DNA of 64,000 nt from JAJEBT01 sp965221485 (GTDB lineage Bacteria; Pseudomonadota; Alphaproteobacteria; MPNO01; UBA830): contig OZ244893.1 in assembly GCA_965221485.1 (NCBI GenBank), positions 682,001 through 746,000 on the forward strand, read 5' to 3'. A program made the translations under genes and the position numbers. Positions 18,737-26,749 of this stretch are shown here, piece after piece (the stretch's first letter is position 1; every line of letters begins with the position of its first letter). Below the pieces are notes generated by a model. The model did no database searches. It saw nothing but the letters and a program-made list of their open reading frames with translations, and was not told the origin of the DNA.

Positions 18737-18766
18737 AGTATATAATGCTGTAGATGGTCAAGTCAA
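18737..18766 (-). promoter_or_regulatory. Putative promoter of the Fic gene
   Basis: On the - strand TTGACT (18766-18761) and TATACT (18742-18737) are separated by 18 bases, a sigma-70-like arrangement about 50 bases before the Fic start. The surrounding 200 bases are A+T-rich compared with the neighbouring genes. Confidence 0.5.
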
Positions 18767-18885
18767 TCGTGCTGTGCATATGAACGCAAATTGTGACGCG
18801 CAGACTGCCGCGGTGCATGACATGATAGGGGCAATATTGCTTGAGGGAGCGATGGTTCCCTGTATCGCCGGTTGTCGGGGGAGGG

Positions 18886-19213
18886 TCACAGGGCCTGCTC
18901 ATCTTCTCCCGCGTTCGAGAAGTCGGTGATAGCCACACGCCCTTGTGGAAATTCGGTAGTGATGTTCGTTCGCCCTCCCATGGCCATAGGTCCGGAGGTT
19001 CGAGACATACATGTCGGTGCGCCTTTCCAGCTTGGCGACAGCAGGCTGGTTGACCTTCAAGGCTTCGCCAACCGTCTTCAGGATCATCGCATGCGCTCGC
19101 CACAGCCCGTGAAGGGGCACGGCAGCGCGCAACTCTGCCTTGCGGGCCTCGACACGCGTCCTCCGGTCTTCGGTTGTACGGCTGTCGGGAGATCGTGGAT
19201 CAGTTTCCGTCAA
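18886..19213 (-). pseudogene. higA: HigA-type XRE antitoxin, frameshifted
   Basis: The first frame (from 19213) gives a helix-turn-helix protein with the HigA signature NQPAVAKLERRTDMYVSNLR. At about 18983-18988 the family sequence leaves this frame and continues in the next one as AMGGRTNITTEFPQGRVAITDF, ending at a TGA at 18886-18888. Together the two parts give a normal-length HigA-like protein with a net +1 shift and probably a few lost codons. No HigB/RelE toxin gene was found beside it. It lies just upstream of Fic on the same strand, so it may once have regulated that gene. Both reading frames were translated directly. Confidence 0.75.
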
Positions 19214-19293
19214 CCATCCACCCCCTGCGTTTCAGCGGCCAGGCAGATTTCGCCTCCACGCCCGGAACCCGCACCTGCAATCCAAACCCGCCT

Positions 19294-20568
19294 TCAGGCG
19301 GCGCAGGCCTGCTCGATATTGTCGCGGTTCTCAATCTGGCGTTCGATTGCCTGGGGTGAAACGCCGAACTCTCTGGCGATGGCCTCGATATCCCAGTTGT
19401 CCTCGCGCATGGCGAGCACTTCGGAAACTGGCGCAAGAAATTCCGCAGCGAATGCCCGACTGGCAGCCTGGCGAGCAGCATCACGCAGATCGTTGATCGC
19501 TGACAGGCCCGTTGGCGAATTGATCACGGCATCGCCCAGCGCCCGCGCGAAAGCAAAGAGTTGTGCACCCGGTGCCATCCTCCGCGCCGTCGAAATGTGG
19601 ATACGGACGTCGTCGTCGCTCGAGCGTACAAGAGCCCGCAAGCCCGGAGTCGAATCAGAGACCGGCCGGAAGCTGGGCGCCTCGAGACGGCCGGCCAGAA
19701 CCTTCAGGGATTTCAGGCGCTCCGTCTCATCGATGCAAAGCGCCCGTCGTGCGACTCTGGCGCAGCGATAGCCCCGCGCCCAGGCCCGCTCGCCAGGTCT
19801 GATTTCGGTGTGCTCGGGTATGATATGGCAGTCACGGATATCTGCTGCTGCCCGTAGCCGGGACTGGGAGGGGCGCCGGTCTTCTACGTTGCGAATCCAG
19901 TCGAGTACCCGCATCGGAGAAGGTGTGCGCAGGCCAGAGAGGAATTCCGTCAGCGTCTCGCCATGGAACAACGCCCCGGCCGCTTCGATGAGTGCTGCAT
20001 CCGCTTCCGCTATATCGTAGGGATCGAGCTCGAGCGCACCGGCGGCCTCGCAAAAGGAAGCCTCGTCCGCATCGTGTCGCGAGGCCGTAACGCGCGCCCA
20101 GCGTAATTGCAGACTTGTCCCACGCACCTTGCAATTGTCAAGTCGCTCCACGACCCGGCTGACGAAGTCCGAAAGATCGCCTTCGGCCTCGTTTCGTGCC
20201 AGCCATTCGGTCTCCTGACGCGGGAACCGGACGGGAATGTCTGAGTAGCGGCAGGGTACCGACTCCAACTCGAAGACTGCGCCGTCGAAACGCAGGCGGA
20301 TATCCGGGACCAGGTATCCGTCGCGCCATTCGATCAGCTTGAACTTTTCTTCGCCCCGCCTGCCGAATATCTGCCACCAGTTGAGCGCAAGAGCCTCCGC
20401 AGCGGGATAAGCCGACACCGCGATGGGACCTTCGAGTTCGCGCCCGTCTCCGAGAACATGATCACAGACATTCTCACCGGCGACGAAAATGCTCATGTCC
20501 GCAACCGTCGCCCGTTCTTCAGGCGCCGCGTTCGTTGCGCCGTCCTGCCAGTCGAGTTGAAATCTCAT
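19294..20568 (-). CDS. ImmA/IrrE-like protein lacking the HExxH motif
   Basis: The 424-aa protein ends in a region resembling ImmA/IrrE metallopeptidases (ASRAFAAEFLAPVSEV at 370-385, then a helix-turn-helix-like segment GVSPQAIERQIENR). The zinc motif that should read HELGH is RALGD at 342-346, so all three catalytic residues are replaced and peptidase activity is very unlikely. The first 200 residues are an unassigned tryptophan-rich region (ALNWWQIFG near 65). The ATG at 20568 was chosen because it overlaps the stop of the upstream small gene (ATGA). This pair belongs together in other genomes as far as I recall; the function is unknown. Confidence 0.7.
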   Translation of the reverse strand: MRFQLDWQDGATNAAPEERATVADMSIFVAGENVCDHVLGDGRELEGPIAVSAYPAAEALALNWWQIFGRRGEEKFKLIEWRDGYLVPDIRLRFDGAVFELESVPCRYSDIPVRFPRQETEWLARNEAEGDLSDFVSRVVERLDNCKVRGTSLQLRWARVTASRHDADEASFCEAAGALELDPYDIAEADAALIEAAGALFHGETLTEFLSGLRTPSPMRVLDWIRNVEDRRPSQSRLRAAADIRDCHIIPEHTEIRPGERAWARGYRCARVARRALCIDETERLKSLKVLAGRLEAPSFRPVSDSTPGLRALVRSSDDDVRIHISTARRMAPGAQLFAFARALGDAVINSPTGLSAINDLRDAARQAASRAFAAEFLAPVSEVLAMREDNWDIEAIAREFGVSPQAIERQIENRDNIEQACAA

Positions 20569-20947
20569 GGCAGTGCCCCGGTTTCGGGCCAGCCCTTGTA
20601 TTCCCCGGTCGTGCGGTTGACGCAAAGGCCGCGCCACATCCGCCCGCTTTCGTCGCGATGCCATATATGCTTGGGAAAATCACCATCGCCCTCGACGAAC
20701 CTGTAGCCGCCCTGTCTGATCGCCGCGCGCACCCACGTCGTCGCGCGTTCGCGATCGGCCTCCGTCACCAGCGGACAGGGGGTCGTCAGCTGCTTTCTGG
20801 GTCGGGGACGCGCGCCCTGGGGAACCCGCCCCACCACCGCTTTATCTTGTGTTCCGGGCTTCCGAGATATGATGCCTTTGCGGCCAGGCCGTCCAGTTCC
20901 GGGGCGGGGATGACACGGATTCCAGTCGTCTGCTTTGGCTTTTTCAT
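20565..20947 (-). pseudogene. Small conserved partner of the ImmA-like protein, frameshifted
   Basis: From an ATG at 20947 the first frame reads MKKPKQTTGIRVIPAPEL then YLGSPEHKIKRWWGG and stops at 20786. The adjacent frame, open from about 20837, continues with RPRKQLTTPCPLVTEADRE, then DFPKHIWHRD and NRTTGEYKGWPE, and ends at 20565. The two halves together match a small family with YLGSPEHK at the start and GEYKGWP at the end. The shift, near 20795-20830, equals one lost base (or two gained). The second half overlaps the downstream gene start by 4 bases. It may be a pseudogene or a sequence error. No function is known to me. Confidence 0.7.
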
Positions 20948-21266
20948 CACCGGAACTTAGGGCACACGCGACCGATCTGCAATCTGCCCGGCGTTTCCTT
21001 TTGCCCGTGCCGGGCCGCTCCGCTATCGCCCCGAACCCGGATCCGGCCGATCAGAAAGGAAGAAAGGGAAGGGCCCGGCCCGGCAAACGCCGATCCCGGC
21101 AGGCCGCAATTCAGACCACCGCTATCATGACATGACAGATGCCGCAGGCGAGTTGGAATTGACCGTGATCTTTCGACCGTTATTCAGAATCTTGACAAAA
21201 AAGCGGGAAGAAATCTGCCAGACACAGAGAATGAAACCGGGCAACAAAACTTTATTCCGCCAAGCG
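20948..21266. other. Gap between the island and the LLM operon
   Basis: 319 bases. No gene or convincing remnant was seen. It follows the last gene of the 26.6-21.3 kb operon and the promoter side of the ImmA-type pair. A T-run (CTTTTTT on the - strand, about 21198-21204) lies some 60 bases past the LLM stop but without a strong hairpin. Confidence 0.4.
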
Positions 21267-22349
21267 CTACTCCGCGGTGATTCGAAGTTCCTTGTGCGGC
21301 CCGTCGAAATGGACGGCAACCTCTTCCATGAATTGCTGCATTTCGTCCTTGGTCTGCTGAGGGTCCTTGAGGCCGATATTGACGTAAAGGCCGATTTCCC
21401 CGACGCCCTCGGACTCAATTTTTGACACCGCTTCGCCGATCTGTTCGGGAGAGCCGAGAAGCACCGACCCCGGTTTCAGGTCTTCGGGTCTGAGACTCGA
21501 TACCTTGTCGGCCCAGCTGTGCCAGTATTCATAGGACTTGTTGTTGCCGTGCCGTGCCGTTTTCATCGCTGGGGCCGCATTCTCCCGGAAGAACCGGATT
21601 TGCCGTTCCCGTGCAGCCTGTTCCTCGGCGGAGTTGCGGGCGATGTGGAGGAAATAGGACGAGTTGACCCTCCCGGGTTTGTGGCCGTTGGCCTCGCATT
21701 TCTCGCGGTATTCCTCAATCTGCCTGTCTACGCCACCGAAGCCCAGGCCGGCCGCAAACGGCGCGATGGACATACCGTATCCGTAGCTGGCGGTGACTTC
21801 GAGGGTCGGTCTGGAGAAGCAGGCGATATATATGGGCAAGGGATCCTGGACCGGTTTGGGCACCACTTCGACATCTTCGAATTTGTAGAACTCTCCGTTG
21901 AAGCCCCAGCGGTCGGCTTCGTTCCATGCGCGGGTGATGATCTCGATCTGCTCCGTCATGATTTCGTGGTTACGATCGAAATTCACTTCAAGCCGGTCGT
22001 ACTCGTGCTTGTCGAAGCCCCGGCCAATGGCAAAATCCACGCGTCCATTGCTCAACAGGTCCATGGTCGCCCATTCCTCGGCGGCACAGAGCGGATGGTG
22101 AAGCGGCAGAACAACGACGCCGGGCATCACCCGGATGCGTTCCGTCCTGGCCAGTATGTGGGTCAACACAATATGCGGCGCCGGGTTCGATCCGAACTCG
22201 TTGAAGTGATGCTCCCCTACCCACACTGAATGCATGCCCAGTTCTTCGGCGTGAATGGCTTGATCAATGATCTGAAGGATCAGTTCATTGGTACTGCGCG
22301 GGTTGTCCTTGTACTGGTTGTCGGCATTTGAAAAGTAACTGAATTTCAT
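21267..22349 (-). CDS. LLM class flavin-dependent oxidoreductase (luciferase-like)
   Basis: A 360-aa luciferase-like monooxygenase candidate, close to the type annotated as alkanal monooxygenase alpha chains. Evidence is AEELGMHSVWVGEHHFNEFG at 34-53, VLPLHHPLCAAEEWATMD at 100-117 and the GRVDFAIGRGFDKHE glycine block. Such enzymes use reduced FMN from a partner reductase to insert oxygen. It is the last gene of a seven-gene operon that also encodes a metal-dependent hydrolase, a VOC protein and an FAD oxidase, so it probably takes part in breaking down one compound. No dedicated flavin reductase lies in the window, so the partner must be elsewhere. Confidence 0.93.
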   Translation of the reverse strand: MKFSYFSNADNQYKDNPRSTNELILQIIDQAIHAEELGMHSVWVGEHHFNEFGSNPAPHIVLTHILARTERIRVMPGVVVLPLHHPLCAAEEWATMDLLSNGRVDFAIGRGFDKHEYDRLEVNFDRNHEIMTEQIEIITRAWNEADRWGFNGEFYKFEDVEVVPKPVQDPLPIYIACFSRPTLEVTASYGYGMSIAPFAAGLGFGGVDRQIEEYREKCEANGHKPGRVNSSYFLHIARNSAEEQAARERQIRFFRENAAPAMKTARHGNNKSYEYWHSWADKVSSLRPEDLKPGSVLLGSPEQIGEAVSKIESEGVGEIGLYVNIGLKDPQQTKDEMQQFMEEVAVHFDGPHKELRITAE

Positions 22350-22373
22350 AGTCCGTCTCCTGATCTGTGCTTG

Positions 22374-23263
22374 TCAGATATCGATGCGCATGTTGTCATG
22401 TGCGAGACGAAGCTCGCCGTCGTACTTTTCCCTGATATCGGCTGCGACCTGATCCAGAAGCGCCGGTCCGATTATGTCCTTGGGCATGTGTACGCCCATA
22501 ATCTCCCGGACGACCGGATTGCAGGTGTCAAAGCTTGCGAAATGCGTTGCGACGAGCCGCTTTGCATTGGCCTTCGTGGCAATCTCGCCCAGCTGACTGG
22601 GGCTCGTGTGGGCCCACGTCCCGACGTTTATCTTTTTGCGGAATTCGATCGCGCTTTCCGGGAATGTGCACTCATGGATCATGAGATCCACGTTCTTCGA
22701 AAGCTCAATGAAGCGGTCGCAAGGTACGGTGTCGCCGCTGTAGGCCACCGATTTTCCATCGATGGTGTCCATGCGAAATCCGAAGCAAGGCGAAATCTGT
22801 CGCGGGATATGTTCCACATAACAGGCCGTGACCTTCATCAGATCGTCTTTAAAAACGACGCCGGGCTCGCATTGGCGTAGATCGGCGATCAGCACTTCAG
22901 TGTTCTGTCGCCGTGGATACTGTCTCCTTGCCTCGATGTCCTTGGCGAAAGCCCCGTCCACGAACAGATGATCGACAAATTTCCGGGTACCTTCCGGTCC
23001 GACTACGACAGGAGCTGTTTCACGATCGCATATCCAGGATGTGAGCATGAAGTAAGGAAAATCGACGATGTGGTCGAAATGCAGATGCGATATGAACACA
23101 GTGTTAACCTGGGCGGGGTTGATGTGTGACTTGATCATTGAACGTGTCGTGTTCGGGCCGCAATCGAACAGGTAATGCCGGCCGCGTACCGTCATTATGA
23201 CTCCCGAACCCCCCGGTCGGGATCAGGTGCGGCGGCACTTGTCCCCAGCATCGTTACACGCAT
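22374..23263 (-). pseudogene. MBL-fold metal-dependent hydrolase, frameshifted near its start
   Basis: The main frame (from an ATG at 23195) starts within the fold and lacks the usual N-terminal strand. Upstream, the next frame starts at an ATG at 23263 and reads MRVTMLGTSAAAPDPDRG, which is the missing N-terminus. If the six-C tract at 23209-23214 had seven bases, the two would join as DRGGSGVIMTVRGRHYLF. The metal motif HLHFDH and a later VAYSGDT (second metal ligand) are intact, as is ATHF near the end. The family includes RNase Z-like and lactone hydrolases. It may be a true pseudogene, a phase-variable tract, or a homopolymer read error. Confidence 0.85.
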
Positions 23264-23288
23264 CGTCTCGTTCCATTGTGATTGAGAG

Positions 23289-23750
23289 TCATTTTTTTCG
23301 GTTGGCGGAAACCTGAAACTCGATGACCAGCCCATCCGGATGTCTCAGGTAGACATTGCGGTTGCCCTTGCGCGGGCCTTCAGGGACGGTTTGCGGTGGG
23401 CTCATGGCGACGAAACCGCTGGGCTTGACGGCGATGACAGCGGCTTCGATGTCGTCCACCTCCAGTGCGATGTGAAAGGCTCCGCTGTCACAATTGCGAA
23501 GGTCAGAGACCCGTCTTTCGTCGGGTTTCAGGTACTGGATGAGTTCCAGCTTGTGCCCGGGAAGATCCACAAAGGCGATCCGCACTTCCGCCCCTCTGAC
23601 GCCCGTCAGCGTCTCGACCATGGAACCGCGATGATCGACGGTGTCGCTCACCGGACAACCCAGGACGTCGCGAAAAAAAGTCAGGCTGCGCTCCATGTCC
23701 GACACGGTAATGCCCGTGTGATTGGTTCGTCTGATGCTGAAACCTGTCAT
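23289..23750 (-). CDS. VOC (glyoxalase/extradiol-fold) family protein
   Basis: A 153-aa vicinal-oxygen-chelate protein; the family includes glyoxalase I, methylmalonyl-CoA epimerase and dioxygenases. Likely metal ligands are H11 in TNHTGITVSDMERSL, the glutamate in LELIQYL, the histidine in FHIALEVDD and the glutamate in GLVIEFQV. Two beta-alpha-beta-beta-beta repeats fit this length. Its start overlaps the FAD oxidase stop (ATGA), and it precedes the frameshifted MBL hydrolase. The family is too diverse to assign a reaction. The operon context suggests an epimerase or isomerase step. Confidence 0.9.
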   Translation of the reverse strand: MTGFSIRRTNHTGITVSDMERSLTFFRDVLGCPVSDTVDHRGSMVETLTGVRGAEVRIAFVDLPGHKLELIQYLKPDERRVSDLRNCDSGAFHIALEVDDIEAAVIAVKPSGFVAMSPPQTVPEGPRKGNRNVYLRHPDGLVIEFQVSANRKK

Positions 23751-24874
23751 TGACCCGATCCCCGGTTCAAAAGACTGTCGGTCACGAATTCCGCGACCGC
23801 CATGGATGCGGTCAGACCCGGCGTTTCGACTCCCAGAAGATTGACCAGTCCGGGGACACCGTGGGCCGGTTCGAATTCGATCAGCCAGTCGCCAGGTGGA
23901 TCATCCGGGCCATAGATCCGGGGCCGTATGCCGGCATAGCCCGGCTGAAGGCGGTCTGGATCGAGACCATCCCAGTACCGGTCAATGGCCGCCGCAAACT
24001 GCTCGCAAGACTCCGGAACAACCTCATAGTTGGGGTCCCGGACCCAGGCCAGATCGGGGCCGAATTTGCCCTGGCCGCCAGGATCGATGGTGAAGGCGCC
24101 GCCCATGGCCAGCGTTTCTCCGAGCGGCACCACAATATGCTCAAAAGGCCGTTTGCCGGTTATTGTGAAGAAGCTGCCCTTGGCATAGTGGACATCGGTC
24201 AGATCGGCGGACCGTGTTTGGCGGAGCGAGGCAGCGATCGCCCTGGCACCCAGGCCCGCCGCGTTCACCAAATGGGTGCAACTGATCTGCGTTTCCTTTC
24301 CCGACCGTGCGTCCCGGACATTCAGAACTTTGCTGTTTCCGCTCAGGCGAACATCGATGACCGCGTTGTTCAGGGCCAGAACCGCGCCCGAGTTTTCGGC
24401 GTCACCAAGCAAGTTGAGCATCAGTGCGTGACTGTCGACAACCCCGGTCGAAGGGGAAAAGATCGCCGCCAGACAGTTGATTTCGGGCTCCAGCGCGCGC
24501 ACTCCCTCCGCTTCAAGAAGTTCCAGATCATTGACACCGCAGGCTGTTCCGAACTGCATCAGCGTTTTCAGCAGTCCTGCTTCTTCCTGGTCCAGCGCCA
24601 GCACCAGCTTTCCCCACAGGGCGACATCGATCTCCCGGTCCCTGCAATAGTCGATCATCGTGCGCGCGCCGGCCCGGCAGAAACGGGCCCGTATGCTCTC
24701 CGGTGGATACAGAAATCCGGCGTGAATCACCTCGTTATTCCGGGAGCTGGTTTCATTGCCGATCATGGGGTTTCGCTCGATTATCAGGACTTCCCGTCTC
24801 TCGCGTGCCATCTCCCGTGCAACCGCGAGGCCGACAACTCCGGCGCCGACGACGATGCAGTCGACACTGTCCAT
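23747..24874 (-). CDS. FAD-dependent oxidoreductase, L-2-hydroxyglutarate oxidase-like
   Basis: A 375-aa protein of the DAO/LhgO group. The FAD-binding loop is VVGAGVVGLAVAREMA near residues 7-22 and the ribose-binding acid follows in IIERN. The segment RNNEVIHAGFLYPPES matches the hydroxyglutarate-oxidase subfamily, which oxidises 2-hydroxyacids and passes electrons on. The start shares one base with the MarR stop (TGATG) and the end overlaps the VOC start, so it is tightly coupled in the operon. The true substrate may be a related 2-hydroxyacid of the pathway. Confidence 0.9.
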   Translation of the reverse strand: MDSVDCIVVGAGVVGLAVAREMARERREVLIIERNPMIGNETSSRNNEVIHAGFLYPPESIRARFCRAGARTMIDYCRDREIDVALWGKLVLALDQEEAGLLKTLMQFGTACGVNDLELLEAEGVRALEPEINCLAAIFSPSTGVVDSHALMLNLLGDAENSGAVLALNNAVIDVRLSGNSKVLNVRDARSGKETQISCTHLVNAAGLGARAIAASLRQTRSADLTDVHYAKGSFFTITGKRPFEHIVVPLGETLAMGGAFTIDPGGQGKFGPDLAWVRDPNYEVVPESCEQFAAAIDRYWDGLDPDRLQPGYAGIRPRIYGPDDPPGDWLIEFEPAHGVPGLVNLLGVETPGLTASMAVAEFVTDSLLNRGSGQ

Positions 24875-25419
24875 CAGTTACCCGCTGTGCGTCGTTCCTC
24901 GAATGTATAGATATTGGAGTTCATCATCCGTTGTCGCGCTTCGTGGCGGCGCAGATTTTCCACGAGAGTGCGAAGCATCTTGAAGAGGAGTTTCTGTTCC
25001 GCGGGATCCATACCGTCAACGCATCCCTCGTGAACGCTGAAGACCGCAGGGACCAACTGCTCGATCAGCTTTTCCCCTTCACCTGTCAGCGAAAGAAGGA
25101 TGACCCGGTTATTGCCCGGAAAGGGTGACCGCTGCGCCAGCCCTGCCTTTTCCAGTTGATCGGCAACGCGTGTGATCGTCGACTGCCCCATGACCGTGCG
25201 ATTGCTGATGTCGCCGATGCTGCACGAACCGCTCAGCCGAAGCATCAGCAGAACCCGCCACTGATGAATAGAGAGATCAAAGGGCTTCAGGGCAATCCGC
25301 AAATTCACGTCCAGCCAACTCTTTGCCTGATTGAGCAAATAGGGCATGAAGGCCTGCATTTCGAACCCGTCGAGCAGTTCCTGGGCCGGGGCTTGAACGC
25401 TCCTGGCTTCAGTCTTCAT
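24874..25419 (-). CDS. MarR family transcriptional regulator
   Basis: A 181-aa winged-helix regulator. The DNA-binding part reads LSIHQWRVLLMLRLSGSCSI, then STITRVADQLEKAGLA (recognition helix), and the wing holds NNRVILLSLTGEGE. An N-terminal extension of about 25 residues precedes the fold. MarR proteins are dimers that bind palindromes and release on binding an aromatic or similar ligand. It lies inside the operon it probably controls: the palindrome ATCATATGAT occurs upstream of that operon (26710) and of the TRAP system (29393). Regulation by this protein is inferred, not shown. Confidence 0.92.
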   Translation of the reverse strand: MKTEARSVQAPAQELLDGFEMQAFMPYLLNQAKSWLDVNLRIALKPFDLSIHQWRVLLMLRLSGSCSIGDISNRTVMGQSTITRVADQLEKAGLAQRSPFPGNNRVILLSLTGEGEKLIEQLVPAVFSVHEGCVDGMDPAEQKLLFKMLRTLVENLRRHEARQRMMNSNIYTFEERRTAGN

Positions 25420-25727
25420 TCCAGATCTCCCACGATGCCCGTTTCAGGATCGACCAGAACGATCCTGAAGTTCGCTGCCTGCAGCCGGAGTTTCCGGGCG
25501 GCTTGATATTCAGACGAGTTGTAGAATCGCCGGGCGGCCTCGACATTTTCAAATTCGACGATCGCCATGCGTTTGGGAGCCCAGTCGCCCTCGATCGTTT
25601 CCGGCGTCGCACCTTCCGCCAGGAATTTCCCTCCATATTTAAAGACGGCGGCGCGACCAGGCCGTTGATACTTCCTGAACTGGTCCGGATCGTGCACCTC
25701 AACGTTGGAGACCATGAAGACGGGCAT
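25416..25727 (-). CDS. DUF1330 domain protein
   Basis: A 103-aa dimeric ferredoxin-like alpha-beta-barrel protein. The family block (DQFRKYQRPGRAAVFKYGGK, then MAIVEFENVEAARRFYNSSEYQ) is clear. DUF1330 proteins have no established general reaction; some sit in aromatic-compound clusters. Its stop overlaps the MarR start (ATGA) and it starts 10 bases after the SDR stop, so it is part of the seven-gene operon. Confidence 0.92.
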   Translation of the reverse strand: MPVFMVSNVEVHDPDQFRKYQRPGRAAVFKYGGKFLAEGATPETIEGDWAPKRMAIVEFENVEAARRFYNSSEYQAARKLRLQAANFRIVLVDPETGIVGDLE

Positions 25728-25737
25728 CTGGATTCCC

Positions 25738-26619
25738 TCAGCTGGCTGAGACGGGTACGCGAGACGTCTGAAGATTTACGCCTTCACGCGTGACAAGGGG
25801 TTCCACCAGCTGACGCCAGGCCACGGGTCGGGTCGATAATTCGAGGGCTTCAGAAACAGGGAGGTTGTCGCTCCACAGCGCGGCCGCGAAACGAAGACCG
25901 TTGACCTCGGATGATGCTTCGGAGCATAACCAGCGGATTGGCGGCACCATGACATCCGGGCGCAACAGATCACCCCGATTTTCAATCATGCTGTCAGGGA
26001 TTTGCTCGGTATCCGCCGGCCCTCCAGGGACCACCACGTTGACGGTTACACCCGTCCCCGCAAGTTCCTCCACAAGAATCGAGGTCATGGATTCCATGGC
26101 GGCCTTCGAAGGGCCATAGGCGCCAAAGACTGGAGCCAACATGGTCTGAAATGTCGTTGTGACGTTGATCAGGCGACCGAAGCCCCGGGTGACCATGTGG
26201 GGCACTGCCCATCGGGTCATAAGAAAGGTTCCGATCGCGTTGACTTCGAACACCCGCCGCCATTCGGCAGGATCGAGCTTCCATATCGGAACAGGATTCG
26301 ACATAAAATCGGTACGGACGGCGGCACATCCCAGACCTGCATTATTGACCAATCCATCAATGCGGCCGAAACGTGTCATTACAGCACTGACAAATGTGGC
26401 CGTCATGCTCTCATCTGAGATATCGCATTCGCTGCAGAATAACCGATCATCGCCATGTCTATTGCGAATGCCGGAGGCCACGGCTTCGAGGGCCTCCGCT
26501 CCGAGACCGCACATGGCAACTGTCGCGCCGCTATCGGCGAGGCCTTCGGCGATAGCGCGGCCCAGGCCCTGTGCTGTTCCGGTGACGATAATGACCTTCC
26601 CTGACAAATCGGCAGCCAT
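25738..26619 (-). CDS. SDR family NAD(P)-dependent oxidoreductase
   Basis: A 293-aa short-chain dehydrogenase/reductase with the dinucleotide loop TGTAQGLG near residues 13-20, the NNAG motif near 90 and the catalytic YGPSK (Y and K) near 165. It uses NAD(P)H to oxidise an alcohol or reduce a ketone. It is the first gene of the - strand operon, just downstream of the promoter with the ATCATATGAT palindrome. The extra C-terminal residues (from about 240) are unassigned. Substrate unknown. Confidence 0.93.
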   Translation of the reverse strand: MAADLSGKVIIVTGTAQGLGRAIAEGLADSGATVAMCGLGAEALEAVASGIRNRHGDDRLFCSECDISDESMTATFVSAVMTRFGRIDGLVNNAGLGCAAVRTDFMSNPVPIWKLDPAEWRRVFEVNAIGTFLMTRWAVPHMVTRGFGRLINVTTTFQTMLAPVFGAYGPSKAAMESMTSILVEELAGTGVTVNVVVPGGPADTEQIPDSMIENRGDLLRPDVMVPPIRWLCSEASSEVNGLRFAAALWSDNLPVSEALELSTRPVAWRQLVEPLVTREGVNLQTSRVPVSAS

Positions 26620-26689
26620 ATCCTGTCTTTCACTCCTGTGCGGTCAGGACCAGAACAGGTCTTGATCATCCGACTTCACCGAAATAACG

Positions 26690-26726
26690 TTTAAAGTATC
26701 ATACGCTTTATCATATGATTTTGCAA
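26690..26726. promoter_or_regulatory. Divergent promoters with MarR-type operator ATCATATGAT
   Basis: On the - strand TTGCAA (26726-26721) and TATGAT (26703-26698) are 17 bases apart, a good sigma-70-like promoter for the SDR operon. On the + strand TTTAAA (26690-26695) and TATGAT (26714-26719) are 18 bases apart, for the dienelactone hydrolase gene. The perfect palindrome ATCATATGAT (26710-26719) lies in the - strand spacer and overlaps the + strand -10. TATCATA repeats 12 bases apart (26697, 26709). A repressor bound here would block both promoters. Confidence 0.65.
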
Positions 26727-26749
26727 ATTTTGGAGCCGGAGAGGAAGTC

